64,000 nucleotides of DNA from Thioclava sediminum (GTDB lineage Bacteria > Pseudomonadota > Alphaproteobacteria > Rhodobacterales > Rhodobacteraceae), in the NCBI RefSeq assembly GCF_002020355.1, contig NZ_MPZV01000001.1, positions 496,001-560,000 of the forward strand, given 5' to 3'. The notes below the pieces were generated by a model that did not search any database, was not told where the DNA came from, and saw nothing but the letters and a program-made list of their open reading frames with translations. The position numbers and the translations under genes are program-made. Shown here in pieces: positions 8,294 through 17,886 of this stretch; position 1 is the first letter of the stretch; each line of letters begins with the position of its first letter.

Positions 8294-9823
8294 TCACCGG
8301 TAAAGCTGGACGACGTCGCGGACCATGCCGCCCGTGCCCAGTTCCTCTTGGTCGCCATTGCTGGCCGACCCGATCACTTCGCCCCAGATATCCATCGTCG
8401 GCGGGCTCGATCCGTCTTCGCCCACCGGTTCGGTCAGGAAGACTTTGACGAATTCCTTCACCGGCACGCCAGACGCCGCGCCCTTGATAACCGTGCCCGT
8501 CTCCGCGCTGCAATCGATGCCCGCGACGATCAGCACGCGTCGGTCGGCATTGGGGGCGGCCGCGGGCGCGCAACTCGGCAGGCCCGTCTCGGCGCGTCCC
8601 GAGAGGATGTCGCCGCCAGCCGCCGCCGCGATTTCGGCAAGATAGAGGTCATAGCGGGTTTCGGCGTCGGCGAAGGGATCCGTGGCACCCTCTGCCGTGA
8701 TGTCGATGCCGTAATTCTTCTGCATGTAGGTGATGCGGCCCTGCGACCAGTCGCCATCGCCGAAGCGACCGCAGGGCTCAGCGGCCCCCTCCATGAAGCA
8801 ATCGTCACGCGGCAGGCCGACCGTGTCGGGCGAAAGCTCTTCATTTTCTTTGATGCAGGTGTTTTTTCCGCCGCCATTCGACGTCGTGCCATCCTTCCCG
8901 CTCGGATTGGCGGCGACGATCCCCTTGATGACATTCGGCGCGGGCGCGTAATCGGGATCGTTGCTCAGCCCGTTCATGATCGACTGATACATGTCGAAGC
9001 GCACGTTGAAGATCGCCGCGTTGCGCCCTTCCTTCTGGCCCGGCTCGAGATCGACGCCACGCTGGTTGAAGCATTGAGTGATCTTGCTGACGGCGCCGAG
9101 CAGGCAGGCGTCGAGCTGCGCGCCGGATTTCTTGGCGCAAGGCCCTTCGTCATCGATTTTCGCGCCGTTCGGATCGAGGAACCCGAAATCGCCCGGCCCC
9201 CAAGCGGCGTCGCCGCCCCCGCCCGAGCGCAGCAGGATCATCTGTCCGATATCCTTTTCCGCATCGAAGCCCGGCGGCACACAGAACATCAAGGGCGTCA
9301 CGTCACAGGCCAGGATTTCGAGCCCCGCGACCGCCTGAGCCGTGGCCGAGCCGTCGAAAGCGTCATACCCGCCCATCGTGGTGAACGCGGCGGCGAAGAC
9401 ACCCTGAACCTCACGCTCATCGACATCGACGCGCACGAAGGCGGCCTTCGCCGGATCGGTGGTCACCGCGTTTGTCGCGTCGCTATCGCTGTCCGGCAGG
9501 GCGCTGAGATAGGTCAGGGTCACATCGTTCGCAGCCCCCAGCACCTGCGAGCCAGTCGCGAAAGTCTGGCTGTCGACGATGAGTTGCGCGGCCGCATTGG
9601 CCCGGGTGATCGCGTCGGAATTGCCGTCAAGCTCGCCCGCCGCTGCAAGCGCCACCGAATCCGCAAAGGATTGCAGCTCCGAGCGGGTGCTGCCGAGCCG
9701 GCCCAGATCGAAGGAGAGCGCGACCAGACCGAGCACCACCACGAGGCTCATCCCGAAGAAGACGAGGATCGTCCCGTCTTCCTCTCGGGCGAAACGCCGG
9801 ATGCTGTTCTGAATGCGCCCCAT
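8294..9823 (-). CDS. TadG-like Flp pilus assembly protein
   Basis: Protein of 509 residues. The N-terminus (REEDGTILVFFGMSLVVVLG) is a TadE/TadG-type membrane anchor, followed by LVALSFDLGRLGSTRSELQ, typical of the TadG Flp-pilus region. The long remainder is periplasmic, with several cysteines and no recognisable MIDAS (DxSxS) motif, so a functional von Willebrand A domain is not supported. It sits 12 bp after cpaB and overlaps no neighbour. TadG is thought to act at the envelope during pilus assembly; its exact function is unresolved. Confidence 0.75.
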   Translation of the reverse strand: MGRIQNSIRRFAREEDGTILVFFGMSLVVVLGLVALSFDLGRLGSTRSELQSFADSVALAAAGELDGNSDAITRANAAAQLIVDSQTFATGSQVLGAANDVTLTYLSALPDSDSDATNAVTTDPAKAAFVRVDVDEREVQGVFAAAFTTMGGYDAFDGSATAQAVAGLEILACDVTPLMFCVPPGFDAEKDIGQMILLRSGGGGDAAWGPGDFGFLDPNGAKIDDEGPCAKKSGAQLDACLLGAVSKITQCFNQRGVDLEPGQKEGRNAAIFNVRFDMYQSIMNGLSNDPDYAPAPNVIKGIVAANPSGKDGTTSNGGGKNTCIKENEELSPDTVGLPRDDCFMEGAAEPCGRFGDGDWSQGRITYMQKNYGIDITAEGATDPFADAETRYDLYLAEIAAAAGGDILSGRAETGLPSCAPAAAPNADRRVLIVAGIDCSAETGTVIKGAASGVPVKEFVKVFLTEPVGEDGSSPPTMDIWGEVIGSASNGDQEELGTGGMVRDVVQLYR

Positions 9824-9835
9824 CGACCCCGAGCC

Positions 9836-10642
9836 TCACTTGACCGTCGTATGGGTCACTTCCGTGCCGCGCCGGATCGTCACCGTGCGCACGGGCGTGG
9901 GTTCGAGCTTGTTCGCAGACCGCTCGCTGAGAATATCCGCCAGCCCGATCGAGGGCAGCGGATCGCTCTCGGCCTCGTCGAGCGTGCGCAGCGTCAGGCT
10001 CAGCGTGCCCGCCTTCTGCGCCAGCGCGAGGCGTTGGCCCTGATCGGGCGAGACCTCGACGGTGACAGTGCGCGCCACGCCGGGGGTTTTCACCTTTTCA
10101 TCGGCTTCCTGATCGACCCCGATGACGCGAACGTCCTGAAGGATCGTCACGGTCTTGAGCGACTCGTTCTTGCCGCGGGTCATCATCACGTCGACGCGGT
10201 CGCCCGGCGTCACGAAACCGCCCACGCCGCTCGAGGCGTTGACCTCGATCGCCATGGCGCGGCTGTTCGGGCCGAGGGTCTGAACGATGGTGACCTTCTC
10301 GCCGTAGTTCGAGACCTTGGAGGCGAGGATAAGCTCGCCCTGCGCGATCTCGGCCCGGGCGCGGCGTGGCTCTCCGCCCGTTTTGGGCAGAAGGGCCGCG
10401 TAATCGGTAAAGACACCCGGCGGCAGCGCCTCTTTCGGCCAGGAGATCGAAGTCAGCTTCTGCGCCTCGATGGTCTGACCGAAGGGAATGTTCTGTGCAG
10501 CGGCGAGTACCTCGACGAGCCCTTCGCGCTCGGCGGCAAGGTCGCGTTTGTATTTCGCCTCGAAGAAATCGCGCGCCAGGTAAGCCGAGCCACCTGCCAC
10601 GGCGAGTCCTGCGGTGAAGGTCAGCAAAGATGCGATACGCAT
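9836..10642 (-). CDS. cpaB: Flp pilus assembly protein CpaB/RcpC
   Basis: Protein of 268 residues with an N-terminal membrane anchor (LLTFTAGLAVAGGSAYLARD), then an SAF-like domain (VEVLAAAQNIPFGQTIEAQK; LPPGVFTDYAALLPK) and a VTPGDRVDVMMTR segment, the order seen in CpaB/RcpC. The protein works in the periplasm together with the outer-membrane secretin CpaC/RcpA. Strikingly, no secretin gene follows; the next gene is tadG-like. The start follows a 70-bp spacer after flp that contains an attenuator-like hairpin. Confidence 0.9.
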   Translation of the reverse strand: MRIASLLTFTAGLAVAGGSAYLARDFFEAKYKRDLAAEREGLVEVLAAAQNIPFGQTIEAQKLTSISWPKEALPPGVFTDYAALLPKTGGEPRRARAEIAQGELILASKVSNYGEKVTIVQTLGPNSRAMAIEVNASSGVGGFVTPGDRVDVMMTRGKNESLKTVTILQDVRVIGVDQEADEKVKTPGVARTVTVEVSPDQGQRLALAQKAGTLSLTLRTLDEAESDPLPSIGLADILSERSANKLEPTPVRTVTIRRGTEVTHTTVK

Positions 10643-10675
10643 GGCGCTCTCCGTTTCGTGGAATGGAAAAGATAT

Positions 10676-10705
10676 TGGCGGCCCGCCCCCAATCGCGAAC
10701 CGCCA
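10676..10705 (-). terminator. Attenuator-like hairpin between flp and cpaB
   Basis: Read on the minus strand, TGGCGG and CCGCCA pair across an 18-nt GC-rich loop and are followed by ATATCTTTTCC. Such a hairpin directly after a major pilin gene would lower read-through into the assembly genes. The stem is only 6 bp, so the call is tentative. Confidence 0.4.
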
Positions 10706-10712
10706 GATAAGT

Positions 10713-10895
10713 TTAGCCGCCAGTCATGATGGTCGTGGCGCTGGTCATTTGAGTTTCCACGGCATCGCCAAGGGCAGTGTAGACGGTGCCCGCGATTGCC
10801 AAAGCGATGGCCAGCGCGAGACCGTATTCGACGACGGTGACGCCCTCTTCGTCCTTCTTCAGACGACGCAGCGAAGCGAGTTTGAACAGTTTCAT
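10713..10895 (-). CDS. flp: Flp-type major pilin
   Basis: Protein of 60 residues, typical Flp length. MKLFKLASLRRLKKDEEG is the leader; cleavage after this glycine gives a mature pilin starting VTVVEYGLALAIALA, with the hallmark Glu5-Tyr6 pair and one hydrophobic helix. It is the main subunit of the Tad pilus (adhesion, surface attachment). The start at ATG 10895 has GGAG about 9 bp upstream; the longer open frame further upstream has no Flp character. It is the first gene of the minus-strand Tad locus. Confidence 0.95.
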   Translation of the reverse strand: MKLFKLASLRRLKKDEEGVTVVEYGLALAIALAIAGTVYTALGDAVETQMTSATTIMTGG

Positions 10896-11329
10896 GGTCT
10901 TTCTCCGTTTCTGAAATGCCGGCCCACCCCGGCGTTTAAATCTGGCCCCGTGTCCCCAGTTGAGCCGGGCAGCCAAGATCCAGCTTGCGAGCCTTTTGAC
11001 GCGGCGACATCGGTTCAGCGTCGCAAAATCACAACCAAGGATTGTATTTCTTGTCAGAGATGCCGAAATCTGGACGCCAGATACGCCGTTTGATTGCCGA
11101 AGCATGCAACTGGGGCGCCGCCGCGACTCAGTACGCGGGGCGCGATTTTCGTCTTGTTTCGGAGGTTTGGCGCATAAGGACGAACGGCGCCGTTCAGGAC
11201 GCCACACCGTTCGAGCTACAGGCCGAGTACGGATAAGGAGACAGAAGAGGCAGCGGGGCATTCAGCAGCCCCGAAGCGGGACTGCCGTTTTCGCGAGATG
11301 TGAGAGCGGACGGCGTAGACGCTCAACCC
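10896..11329. other. Gap between murD and flp: probable flp promoter region
   Basis: This 434-bp stretch separates murD from flp, both on the minus strand, so it should hold the murD terminator and the flp promoter. A hairpin CGGGGC-N8-GCCCCG at 11254-11273 is a weak terminator candidate with no T-run. At 11022-11038 the minus strand reads TTGGTTGTGATTTTGCG, which has GG and GC separated by exactly 10 bp as in sigma-54 promoters, about 130 bp before the flp start. A small plus-strand frame (ATG 11060 to 11236) lacks a ribosome site and is not called. Confidence 0.35.
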
Positions 11330-12727
11330 TCAGCCGGGCAGTGCATCCACAAGTTGGGCGAAGTGATCGCCGCGTTTCTCGAAATTCGGATATTGGTCGA
11401 AGCTGGCCGCGGCAGGCGCCAGCAGCACCGTGTCGCCCTCTTCGGCATCGCGGGCGCAGGCGGCGACGGCGGCTTCCATCGTTTCGCAAATCTCATGCTC
11501 GACCGCCAGTTCCAGCGCGAAATCGCGCGCGGAATGGCCGATGAAATAGGCTTTCTTCACCGCGCCAAGATGTTCGGACAGTGAGGCCACCCCGCCCTCC
11601 TTGCCCAGACCGCCCGCGATCCAACGGATATTCGGGAACGCCTCGAGCGCCTTCGCGGCGCTGTCGGTGTTGGTCGCCTTGGAGTCGTTGACCCAGCGCA
11701 CCCCACGCTTCTCCGCGACGGTCTGGCTGCGATGCGGAAGCCCGGCGAAAGAATGGAACGCCTGTTCGATCACCCGCGGCGCAATTCCCAGCGCGCGCAC
11801 GGCTGCATAGGCCGCGCAGGCGTTCTGATGGTTATGCGCACCGGGCAGCCCGGTCACGTCGCGCAGGTCGATCGAGGCCACCTGCTTGCCCTTGCGCCAT
11901 TCGCTGAGGAACCCTTTGCGCGCGTAGACCGACCAGCCCCAGTCGCCCAGCTTGCGCGCGGAGGACACCCGGATCAGCCGGTCATCGTTGCGACCCATCA
12001 TGATCTGATTGGCGAGATAGACGCCCTCGGGCTCATCGACGCCGATCACCGCGCGATCCGGGCCTCCTTCCGCGAAAAGACGACGCTTGGCCGCGAAATA
12101 GCCGCCCATGCCCGCGTGGCGGTCGAGATGGTCGGGCGAGAGATTGGTGAAGACCGCGATGTCCGGCGTCAGCGCGCGCGCCAGATCGGTCTGATAGGAA
12201 GACAGCTCCAGCACCACCACTTCGCCATTCTCGGCAGGCTCCAGATCGAGCACGCCGCGCCCGATATTGCCCGCCATCTGGGTCGGTCGCCCGGCCTCTT
12301 CCAGAATGTGATGGATCAGCGCCGTCGTCGTGGATTTCCCGTTCGAGCCGGTGACGCAGATCGTGCGCGGCGCCTGATCGTAGCGCATGAAATCATCAGT
12401 GGCCCAGGAGGCGAAGAACAGGCCGATATCGTTATCGACGGGCACGCCCGCCTCCATCGCCGCCGAAATAACCTGGTTGGGCTTGGGGTAGAGATGCGGG
12501 ATACCGGGCGAGACGATCAGGGCTGCGACCTCCTCGAAAGCGCCGTGGCGCGTCAGGTCGCGGCAGCTATAGCCCGCTTCCTCGGCGCGGGCGCGGCCTT
12601 CGGGGCTGTCGTCCCAGCACAGCGGCTCGGCCCCGCCTGCGCGCAGCGCGGCCGCCGTCGCCAGACCCGAGCGCCCGAGCCCGAGCACCGCCACCTTCTG
12701 TCCGTCAAAGCCCTGCACCGGGATCAT
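11330..12727 (-). CDS. murD: UDP-N-acetylmuramoyl-L-alanine--D-glutamate ligase
   Basis: Protein of 465 residues from ATG 12727 (MIPVQGF); 22 codons of open frame upstream are not needed. N-terminal Rossmann motif VLGLGRSG, then the Mur ligase ATP loop [16 protein letters not shown], and NDSKATN in the C-terminal domain, all diagnostic of MurD. It adds D-glutamate to UDP-MurNAc-L-Ala in the cytoplasm during peptidoglycan synthesis. It is separated from mraY by a terminator and a secreted-protein gene, so it probably has its own promoter. The usual next genes, ftsW and murG, are not present downstream; the Tad locus is. Confidence 0.97.
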   Translation of the reverse strand: MIPVQGFDGQKVAVLGLGRSGLATAAALRAGGAEPLCWDDSPEGRARAEEAGYSCRDLTRHGAFEEVAALIVSPGIPHLYPKPNQVISAAMEAGVPVDNDIGLFFASWATDDFMRYDQAPRTICVTGSNGKSTTTALIHHILEEAGRPTQMAGNIGRGVLDLEPAENGEVVVLELSSYQTDLARALTPDIAVFTNLSPDHLDRHAGMGGYFAAKRRLFAEGGPDRAVIGVDEPEGVYLANQIMMGRNDDRLIRVSSARKLGDWGWSVYARKGFLSEWRKGKQVASIDLRDVTGLPGAHNHQNACAAYAAVRALGIAPRVIEQAFHSFAGLPHRSQTVAEKRGVRWVNDSKATNTDSAAKALEAFPNIRWIAGGLGKEGGVASLSEHLGAVKKAYFIGHSARDFALELAVEHEICETMEAAVAACARDAEEGDTVLLAPAAASFDQYPNFEKRGDHFAQLVDALPG

Positions 12728-12804
12728 GGGTCTCTCCTGTCGCCTCGCGCAAGGGCAGCGGGGGCCGCCTCGCGTCTTTCGTCGTTCTATCACGTCGTCC
12801 TATC

Positions 12805-12851
12805 GCGGGGGCCAGCCCCCGCACCCCCGGGATATTTGAACCAATACGAAG
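12805..12851 (+). repeat. Dispersed intergenic repeat, copy 1
   Basis: A GC hairpin, GCGGGGGCCAGCCCCCGC, is followed by CCCCCGGGATATTT and then GAACCAATACGAAG. The GGGATATTT box plus a purine-rich tail recurs at least six more times in the window, always between genes. This copy lies upstream of murD. Confidence 0.7.
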
Positions 12852-12890
12852 GGGAAAGGGGGAACGCAGCGCGCAAGTCGCCGGACATGC

Positions 12891-12929
12891 AAAAACGGCG
12901 CGCACGGAGGGGAGGAACCGTGCGCGCCG
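12891..12929 (-). terminator. Intrinsic terminator of the secreted-protein gene
   Basis: A perfect 12-bp stem (CGGCGCGCACGG with its complement) closes a 10-nt loop, and on the minus strand it is followed by TTTTTG. It lies 30 bp after the stop of the gene at 12959-13549. The loop on the minus-strand RNA reads UUCCUCCCCU, an anti-Shine-Dalgarno-like sequence. Confidence 0.85.
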
Positions 12930-12958
12930 CAAAGGCTCTTCAAGCGAAGATCGCTAGA

Positions 12959-13549
12959 TTACGACTTCTGGTCTTGCTGCTTTTCGAGCGTCGAGAGAAT
13001 GTCCGACAGGCTTGCATTCAGCATCAGCTTGCCCGAGCCGACTTCGGAGGCCGGAACGGTGATCTTGAACATCGAAACGGTCGTGTCGAGCGTGTCGTCG
13101 GTGCGGACATAGACTTCGTCGCTGTCGCCCATGTTCATGACTTTCTCGATCGTACCGATTGCAGCGCCGTCCGAGGACACGACTGCATCGTTGACGCCGG
13201 TCTGGACCTTGTTGCCGACGATGCCGGCATCTTTGTTCAACTGGTTCTCGGCGGGAATCGACTCTTCGCCATTCGAGGTCTGGTCGGTCATGGCAGCGCC
13301 GACCTTTTCGTCTGCGACGCCAGCGGTGTTGTTGACATCACCGCCCGAGGTGACGTTGACCGCGGGTGCGGTGCCGTCGGAGCTCTGGTCATTCGGAACG
13401 ATCTGCATCTTGTAGTCGACCAAGCCATATTGGCCATTTTCGGACGAGCCACCGGTGGTCACGCCGTCTTCAGCGCTGGCAACAGTGCCCAGCGACAGCG
13501 TGGCAGCGAGAGCAGTCGTCGACAGAATAATGTTGAACTTGCGGGTCAT
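12959..13549 (-). CDS. Small secreted protein of unknown function inside the dcw region
   Basis: Protein of 196 residues from ATG 13549, preceded by GAGGAGAACCCG. The N-terminus MTRKFNIILSTTALAATLSL plus GTVASAED is a good Sec signal peptide. The mature part is acidic, rich in Asn, Ser, Thr and Gly, and has no cysteines. A segment IGTIEKVMNMGDSDEVYV resembles a degenerate PRC-barrel strand pattern, which is only suggestive. It is flanked by a terminator on each side (12891-12929 and 13654-13680), so it is likely a single-gene unit. It may act in the periplasm or be exported; function unknown. Confidence 0.8.
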   Translation of the reverse strand: MTRKFNIILSTTALAATLSLGTVASAEDGVTTGGSSENGQYGLVDYKMQIVPNDQSSDGTAPAVNVTSGGDVNNTAGVADEKVGAAMTDQTSNGEESIPAENQLNKDAGIVGNKVQTGVNDAVVSSDGAAIGTIEKVMNMGDSDEVYVRTDDTLDTTVSMFKITVPASEVGSGKLMLNASLSDILSTLEKQQDQKS

Positions 13550-13653
13550 CGGGTTCTCCTCGTTAAAACTTTTACGACGTCTCGCGTCGCGGTTCGGGGA
13601 GACAACCAGTGGATTTCGCTTTGGTTCGCTCAAATAAAGGTGACGTAAACCAA

Positions 13654-13680
13654 GGGCGCCGCGGTGGAACCGCGACGCCC
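13654..13680 (-). terminator. Terminator at the end of the mraZ-mraY operon
   Basis: The arms GGGCG-CCGCGGT and ACCGCG-CGCCC form a 12-bp stem with one C/A mismatch on the plus strand that becomes a G-U pair in the minus-strand RNA. This suggests the minus strand is the transcribed one. The tail on that strand is TTGGTTT. It lies 60 bp after the mraY stop. Confidence 0.7.
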
Positions 13681-13740
13681 TTTTGCGACTTCGCGCGCAC
13701 CCGCATACGCGCTAAATAAGAGGTATACGGGAAGGAATTC

Positions 13741-14823
13741 TCAGCGAATTTTCAGCGTCGCCAGACCGATCAGTGCGAGGATCAGCGAGATGATCCAGAA
13801 CCGAATGACGATCTGGGGCTCCGACCAGCCCTTCTTTTCGAAATGGTGGTGGATCGGAGCCATCAGGAACACCCGTTTCCCGGTGCGCTTGAAATAGGCG
13901 ACTTGGATGATCACCGAGAGCGCCTCGACCACGAAGAGGCCGCCCACGATGCCAAGGACGATCTCGTGCTGGGTGCAGACCGCGATCGCGCCGATCGCGC
14001 CGCCAAGCGCGAGGCTGCCCGTGTCGCCCATGAACACCGCAGCCGGCGGGGCGTTATACCACAGGAAGCCCAGACCGCCGCCCATCAGCGCCGCGGTGAA
14101 GATCACCAGCTCGCCGGAGCCGGGCACGAATTGCACGCCCAGATATTCAGTGAAGTCGGTGCGGCCCACGACATAGGCGATGGCGCCCAGCGTGCCCGCG
14201 GCGATCATCACCGGCATGATCGCGAGCCCGTCGAGCCCGTCGGTGAGGTTCACCGCATTGGCCGCGCCGACGATCACGATCATCGCGAAGGGGATGTAGA
14301 AATAGCCGAGGTTCAGCACGAGGTCCTTGAAGAACGGGATCGACAGACGCCCTTCCAGATCGGAGGGGTGCAGATACCACGTCAGCAGAGACGCGAGCAG
14401 CGCGAGCAGGAAGCCGAGCGCAAGCCGCGCCTTGCTGCTGACGCCTTTGGTGTTTTGCTTCGACACCTTGGCGTAGTCATCGGCGAACCCGATCGCGGCA
14501 TAGCCATAGGTGACCATCAGCACGACCCAGATATAGCCGTTGTCGAGCCGCGCCCAGAGAAGCGTCGACACCAGCAATGCCGTCAGGATCAGGATGCCGC
14601 CCATGGTGGGCGTCCCGGCCTTGGAGATATGCCCCTCCGGCCCGTCGTCGCGGATCGGCTGCCCCTTGCCTTGCGTGCGGCGCAGGATGCCGATCAGCCA
14701 GGGGCCGAAGATGAACCCCACCAGAAGCGCCGTGAAGAAGGCCCCGCCCGCGCGGAAGGTGATGTAGCGGAACAGGTTGAAGACGCCCCCGCCATCCGAG
14801 AGGTCAGTCAGCCAATACAACAT
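13741..14823 (-). CDS. mraY: Phospho-N-acetylmuramoyl-pentapeptide-transferase
   Basis: Protein of 360 residues with about ten membrane helices. Diagnostic stretches are the catalytic GFADDYAKV (paired aspartates), [11 protein letters not shown] and the late loop [15 protein letters not shown]. It transfers phospho-MurNAc-pentapeptide from UDP to undecaprenyl phosphate, forming lipid I at the inner membrane. Its ATG shares one base with the murF stop codon. It is the last gene of the tight mraZ-to-mraY operon. Confidence 0.98.
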   Translation of the reverse strand: MLYWLTDLSDGGGVFNLFRYITFRAGGAFFTALLVGFIFGPWLIGILRRTQGKGQPIRDDGPEGHISKAGTPTMGGILILTALLVSTLLWARLDNGYIWVVLMVTYGYAAIGFADDYAKVSKQNTKGVSSKARLALGFLLALLASLLTWYLHPSDLEGRLSIPFFKDLVLNLGYFYIPFAMIVIVGAANAVNLTDGLDGLAIMPVMIAAGTLGAIAYVVGRTDFTEYLGVQFVPGSGELVIFTAALMGGGLGFLWYNAPPAAVFMGDTGSLALGGAIGAIAVCTQHEIVLGIVGGLFVVEALSVIIQVAYFKRTGKRVFLMAPIHHHFEKKGWSEPQIVIRFWIISLILALIGLATLKIR

Positions 14824-16271
14824 TAGTCTTTTCCCTTATGGGCCTCGGCCGCGCCGGGCTGGCCGAGTTTTTTCAATACGCTCACGACGACGCTCACCTT
14901 GGAGCCTTTGGATCCTTTGACCAGAACGACGTCGCCGGGGTCGATCAGGTGGCGGGCGCGCTCTGCCAGCTTGTCCGCCTTTTCATACCATTCGCCGCGT
15001 TTGGCGCGCGGAAGCGCTTCGCGCAGCGCCGCCATGCGCGGTCCCGCGAGATGCACGAGGTCGATCTTCGCCATGGCGGGGTGATCGGCAATGGCCGCGT
15101 GCAGCGCCGCCTCGTCGTCGCCCAGTTCCAGCATGTCGCCGAGGATCGCGATGCGGCGCCCTTTCGCGGTGCGCCCCACCCCGTCGCGCGGCTTGGCGCC
15201 TGCCAGAACCTCGAGAGCTGCCGACATCGAGGCCGGGTTCGCGTTGAACGCGTCGTCGAAGAGATCGAAGCTCTCGGCCTCGTCCACGACATCCATATAG
15301 ACCCGCTCGCGCTGGCCGCGCCCGGCGGGGGGCTGCCAGTTGCCCAGATCCATCGCGGCGATGGTCGGATCGCAGCCCGCGGCTTCGGCCAGGGCCAGCA
15401 CGCCGAGCGCGTTATTCGCGAAATGCCGCCCCGGGGTCATCACCTTGAACAGGATCTGCGTGCCATGGTGATCGGCCTGAACCACGGTCGCGTCGCCCGC
15501 GATGCGGGCGTCGATCAGACGGTAATCCGAGCCCGGCTCGGGACCGAAGCTGACCATGGTTCCGGCCTGCTGGGCGGCCTTGCGCAGAATGTCGGAAACC
15601 TCAAGACCGGACGGCACGATCGCGATGCCGCCGTCGATGAGCCCCTCGAAGATCGATGCTTTCTCATGCGCGATGCCCTCGATGCTGTCGAAAGCGGCCA
15701 GATGGGCCGGCGCGACGGTGGTGATCATCGCGGCATGGGGCTGCGCCATCTTCGCCAGCGGCGCGATCTCGCCCGGGTTGCTCATACCGATCTCGATCAC
15801 AGCGAAATCGGCGTCCTGCGGCAGGCGCGCCAGCGTGATCGGGACGCCCCAATGATTGTTGAAACTCGCCTCGGCGGCGTGGACGGTGCCTTGGGCGGAG
15901 AGGACGGCGCGCAGCATCTCTTTGCTCGACGTCTTTCCGACGGAACCGGTCACGGCGAGCACGCGGGCCCGCGCACGTGCGCGCCCTGCCCGTCCCAAAG
16001 CCTCTAGGCCTGCGAGGACGTCATCCACGATCAGCAGCGGGTCGTCCTTCGAGCAGCCCTCGGGGATGCGGCTGACCAGCGCCGCCGCTGCGCCCTTGTC
16101 GAGGGCTTGGCGCACGTAGTCATGGCCGTCGCGCACGTCTTTGAGTGCTACGAACAGATCGCCCGGATGAATCGTCCGGGTATCGATGGAGATCCCGGTC
16201 GCGGCAAAGGTTTGCGTGGCTTCGCCACCGGTCGCGGCGGCCGCGTCGCTCGAGGTCCAGAGAACGGCCAT
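14823..16271 (-). CDS. murF: UDP-N-acetylmuramoyl-tripeptide--D-alanyl-D-alanine ligase
   Basis: Protein of 482 residues with Mur ligase signatures: an N-terminal [19 protein letters not shown] block, ATP loop [14 protein letters not shown], central [14 protein letters not shown], and C-terminal ILGDMLELG. It adds D-Ala-D-Ala to the UDP-MurNAc-tripeptide in the cytoplasm. The start codon shares one base with the murE stop and the stop shares one base with the mraY start, so translation is probably coupled through the three genes. Confidence 0.97.
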   Translation of the reverse strand: MAVLWTSSDAAAATGGEATQTFAATGISIDTRTIHPGDLFVALKDVRDGHDYVRQALDKGAAAALVSRIPEGCSKDDPLLIVDDVLAGLEALGRAGRARARARVLAVTGSVGKTSSKEMLRAVLSAQGTVHAAEASFNNHWGVPITLARLPQDADFAVIEIGMSNPGEIAPLAKMAQPHAAMITTVAPAHLAAFDSIEGIAHEKASIFEGLIDGGIAIVPSGLEVSDILRKAAQQAGTMVSFGPEPGSDYRLIDARIAGDATVVQADHHGTQILFKVMTPGRHFANNALGVLALAEAAGCDPTIAAMDLGNWQPPAGRGQRERVYMDVVDEAESFDLFDDAFNANPASMSAALEVLAGAKPRDGVGRTAKGRRIAILGDMLELGDDEAALHAAIADHPAMAKIDLVHLAGPRMAALREALPRAKRGEWYEKADKLAERARHLIDPGDVVLVKGSKGSKVSVVVSVLKKLGQPGAAEAHKGKD

Positions 16272-17752
16272 CAGATTTTTCCGTCCAGCGCGGCGACGGC
16301 GACCGAGGCCTGCTCGGCATCGTCGAAGGGATAGGTGTCAGAGCCGATGATCTGGCCGCTCTCGTGGCCCTTGCCCATCACCAGCAGTGCATCGCCCGGC
16401 TGAAGAAGATCGACGCCGCGCAGGATCGCCTCGGCCCGGTCGCCCACTTCCATCGCCTTGGGCGCGCCTTCCAGCACGGCGGCGCGGATCGTCGCGGGGT
16501 CTTCGGAGCGCGGGTTGTCGTCGGTGACGATGACGATATCGGCGTTCTCAGCCGCCGCCTGCCCCATCAGCGGGCGCTTGGTCGCGTCACGATCGCCGCC
16601 CGCGCCGACGATGGCGATCAGGCGTCCCATCACGTGCGGGCGCAGCGCCTTGAGCGCGGTCTGCACCGCGTCGGGCGTATGGGCGTAATCGACGAAAACC
16701 GTCGCGCCATTGTCGCGGGTCGCGGCGAGTTGCATCCGCCCGCGCACGGTCGAGAGCTTCGGCAGCGTCGCGAAGACGTCCTCGGGGTCGGCACCACAGG
16801 CGATGGCGAGCGCCGCCGCGGTGAGCACGTTCATCGCCTGGAACCCGCCGATCAGCGGCAGGCGGGTCATCTGCGTCCAGCCTTCCCACGAGAAGCGCAC
16901 ATCCTGCCCGGTCGCATCAAATCGCTGGCCGAGGATCTGCATCTCGCATTGCTCGGTATGGCCGATCCCGATCAGTTCCTGACCGCGCGCAGTGATATAG
17001 CGCGCCAGTTCCTCACCCTTGGGATCGTCGAGATTGATCACCGCCGCCCCGTCTTCGGGCAGGACCCGGGTGAAGAGCCCGGCCTTGGCGGCAAAATACT
17101 CCTCGAAGCTCGCATGATAATCGAGGTGATCTTGCGTGAAATTCGTAAACGCGGCCGCCGAGAGCGTCACGCCATCCAGCCGGCGCTGCGCCAGCCCGTG
17201 GGACGAGGCCTCCATCGCGGCATGGGTCACGCCGACGGCCGCCATATCCGAGAGCAGGCGATGCAGGGTGATCGGCTCGGGCGTGGTATGCGGCGATGGG
17301 GCGGAATAGCTGCCTTCCACGCCGGTTGTGCCGATATTCGCGGCCTCGAACCCCATAAGCTGCCAGATCTGGCGGGTGAAGGTGGCCACCGAGGTCTTGC
17401 CGTTGGTGCCGGTCACCGCGATCAGGGTCTCGGGCTGGCGCTCGAACCACAGCGCCGCTGCGAAGGCCAGCGCCTGACGCGGATCTTGCGTGATGACAAT
17501 GGCGGTGTCGGTGCCTTCGAGCGCCTCGCGCGCGGCCTTCTCACCTGCGCGATCGGTCAGAACGGCGGCCGCGCCCATGCGCAATGCGTAGGGGATGAAC
17601 TCGGCCCCGTGGATTTGGGTGCCCGGCAAAGCCGCGAAGAGATGGCCCGGCTTGACCTGCCGACTGTCGACCGACAGCCCCGAGATCGCGCAGTCTGCGC
17701 CTTGCAGCGGCGTCAGCCCCAATTCGCTCAGCATTTTGGTGCCCGCAGCCAT
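16271..17752 (-). CDS. murE: UDP-N-acetylmuramoyl-L-alanyl-D-glutamate--2,6-diaminopimelate ligase
   Basis: Protein of 493 residues. It has the substrate-binding GLSVDSRQVKPGHLFAALPG, the ATP loop VTGTNGKTSVATF, and DDNPRSEDP, the DNPR motif that selects meso-diaminopimelate over lysine. It adds the third amino acid of the wall peptide in the cytoplasm. A 134-bp gap separates it from ftsI, which could hold an internal promoter. It is directly coupled to murF. Confidence 0.97.
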   Translation of the reverse strand: MAAGTKMLSELGLTPLQGADCAISGLSVDSRQVKPGHLFAALPGTQIHGAEFIPYALRMGAAAVLTDRAGEKAAREALEGTDTAIVITQDPRQALAFAAALWFERQPETLIAVTGTNGKTSVATFTRQIWQLMGFEAANIGTTGVEGSYSAPSPHTTPEPITLHRLLSDMAAVGVTHAAMEASSHGLAQRRLDGVTLSAAAFTNFTQDHLDYHASFEEYFAAKAGLFTRVLPEDGAAVINLDDPKGEELARYITARGQELIGIGHTEQCEMQILGQRFDATGQDVRFSWEGWTQMTRLPLIGGFQAMNVLTAAALAIACGADPEDVFATLPKLSTVRGRMQLAATRDNGATVFVDYAHTPDAVQTALKALRPHVMGRLIAIVGAGGDRDATKRPLMGQAAAENADIVIVTDDNPRSEDPATIRAAVLEGAPKAMEVGDRAEAILRGVDLLQPGDALLVMGKGHESGQIIGSDTYPFDDAEQASVAVAALDGKI

Positions 17753-17886
17753 CGTATCCGTCCTTCATTCAGCTTGCCGCACTTATCCGGCGACGCGTCT
17801 GCGAGGTCAAGGCGACAGGCCCTTCCCCCGGTCTCTTTGCGCGAGTTCATGCGCGTGGCGCGAGACCCGCTGCCAGCCCGGAAAGG

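Noticed and set aside
11060-11236. Small plus-strand frame upstream of flp (MPKSGRQIRRLIAEACNWGA)
   Set aside because: No ribosome site, arginine-rich composition typical of chance GC-rich frames, and it lies in the expected flp promoter region.
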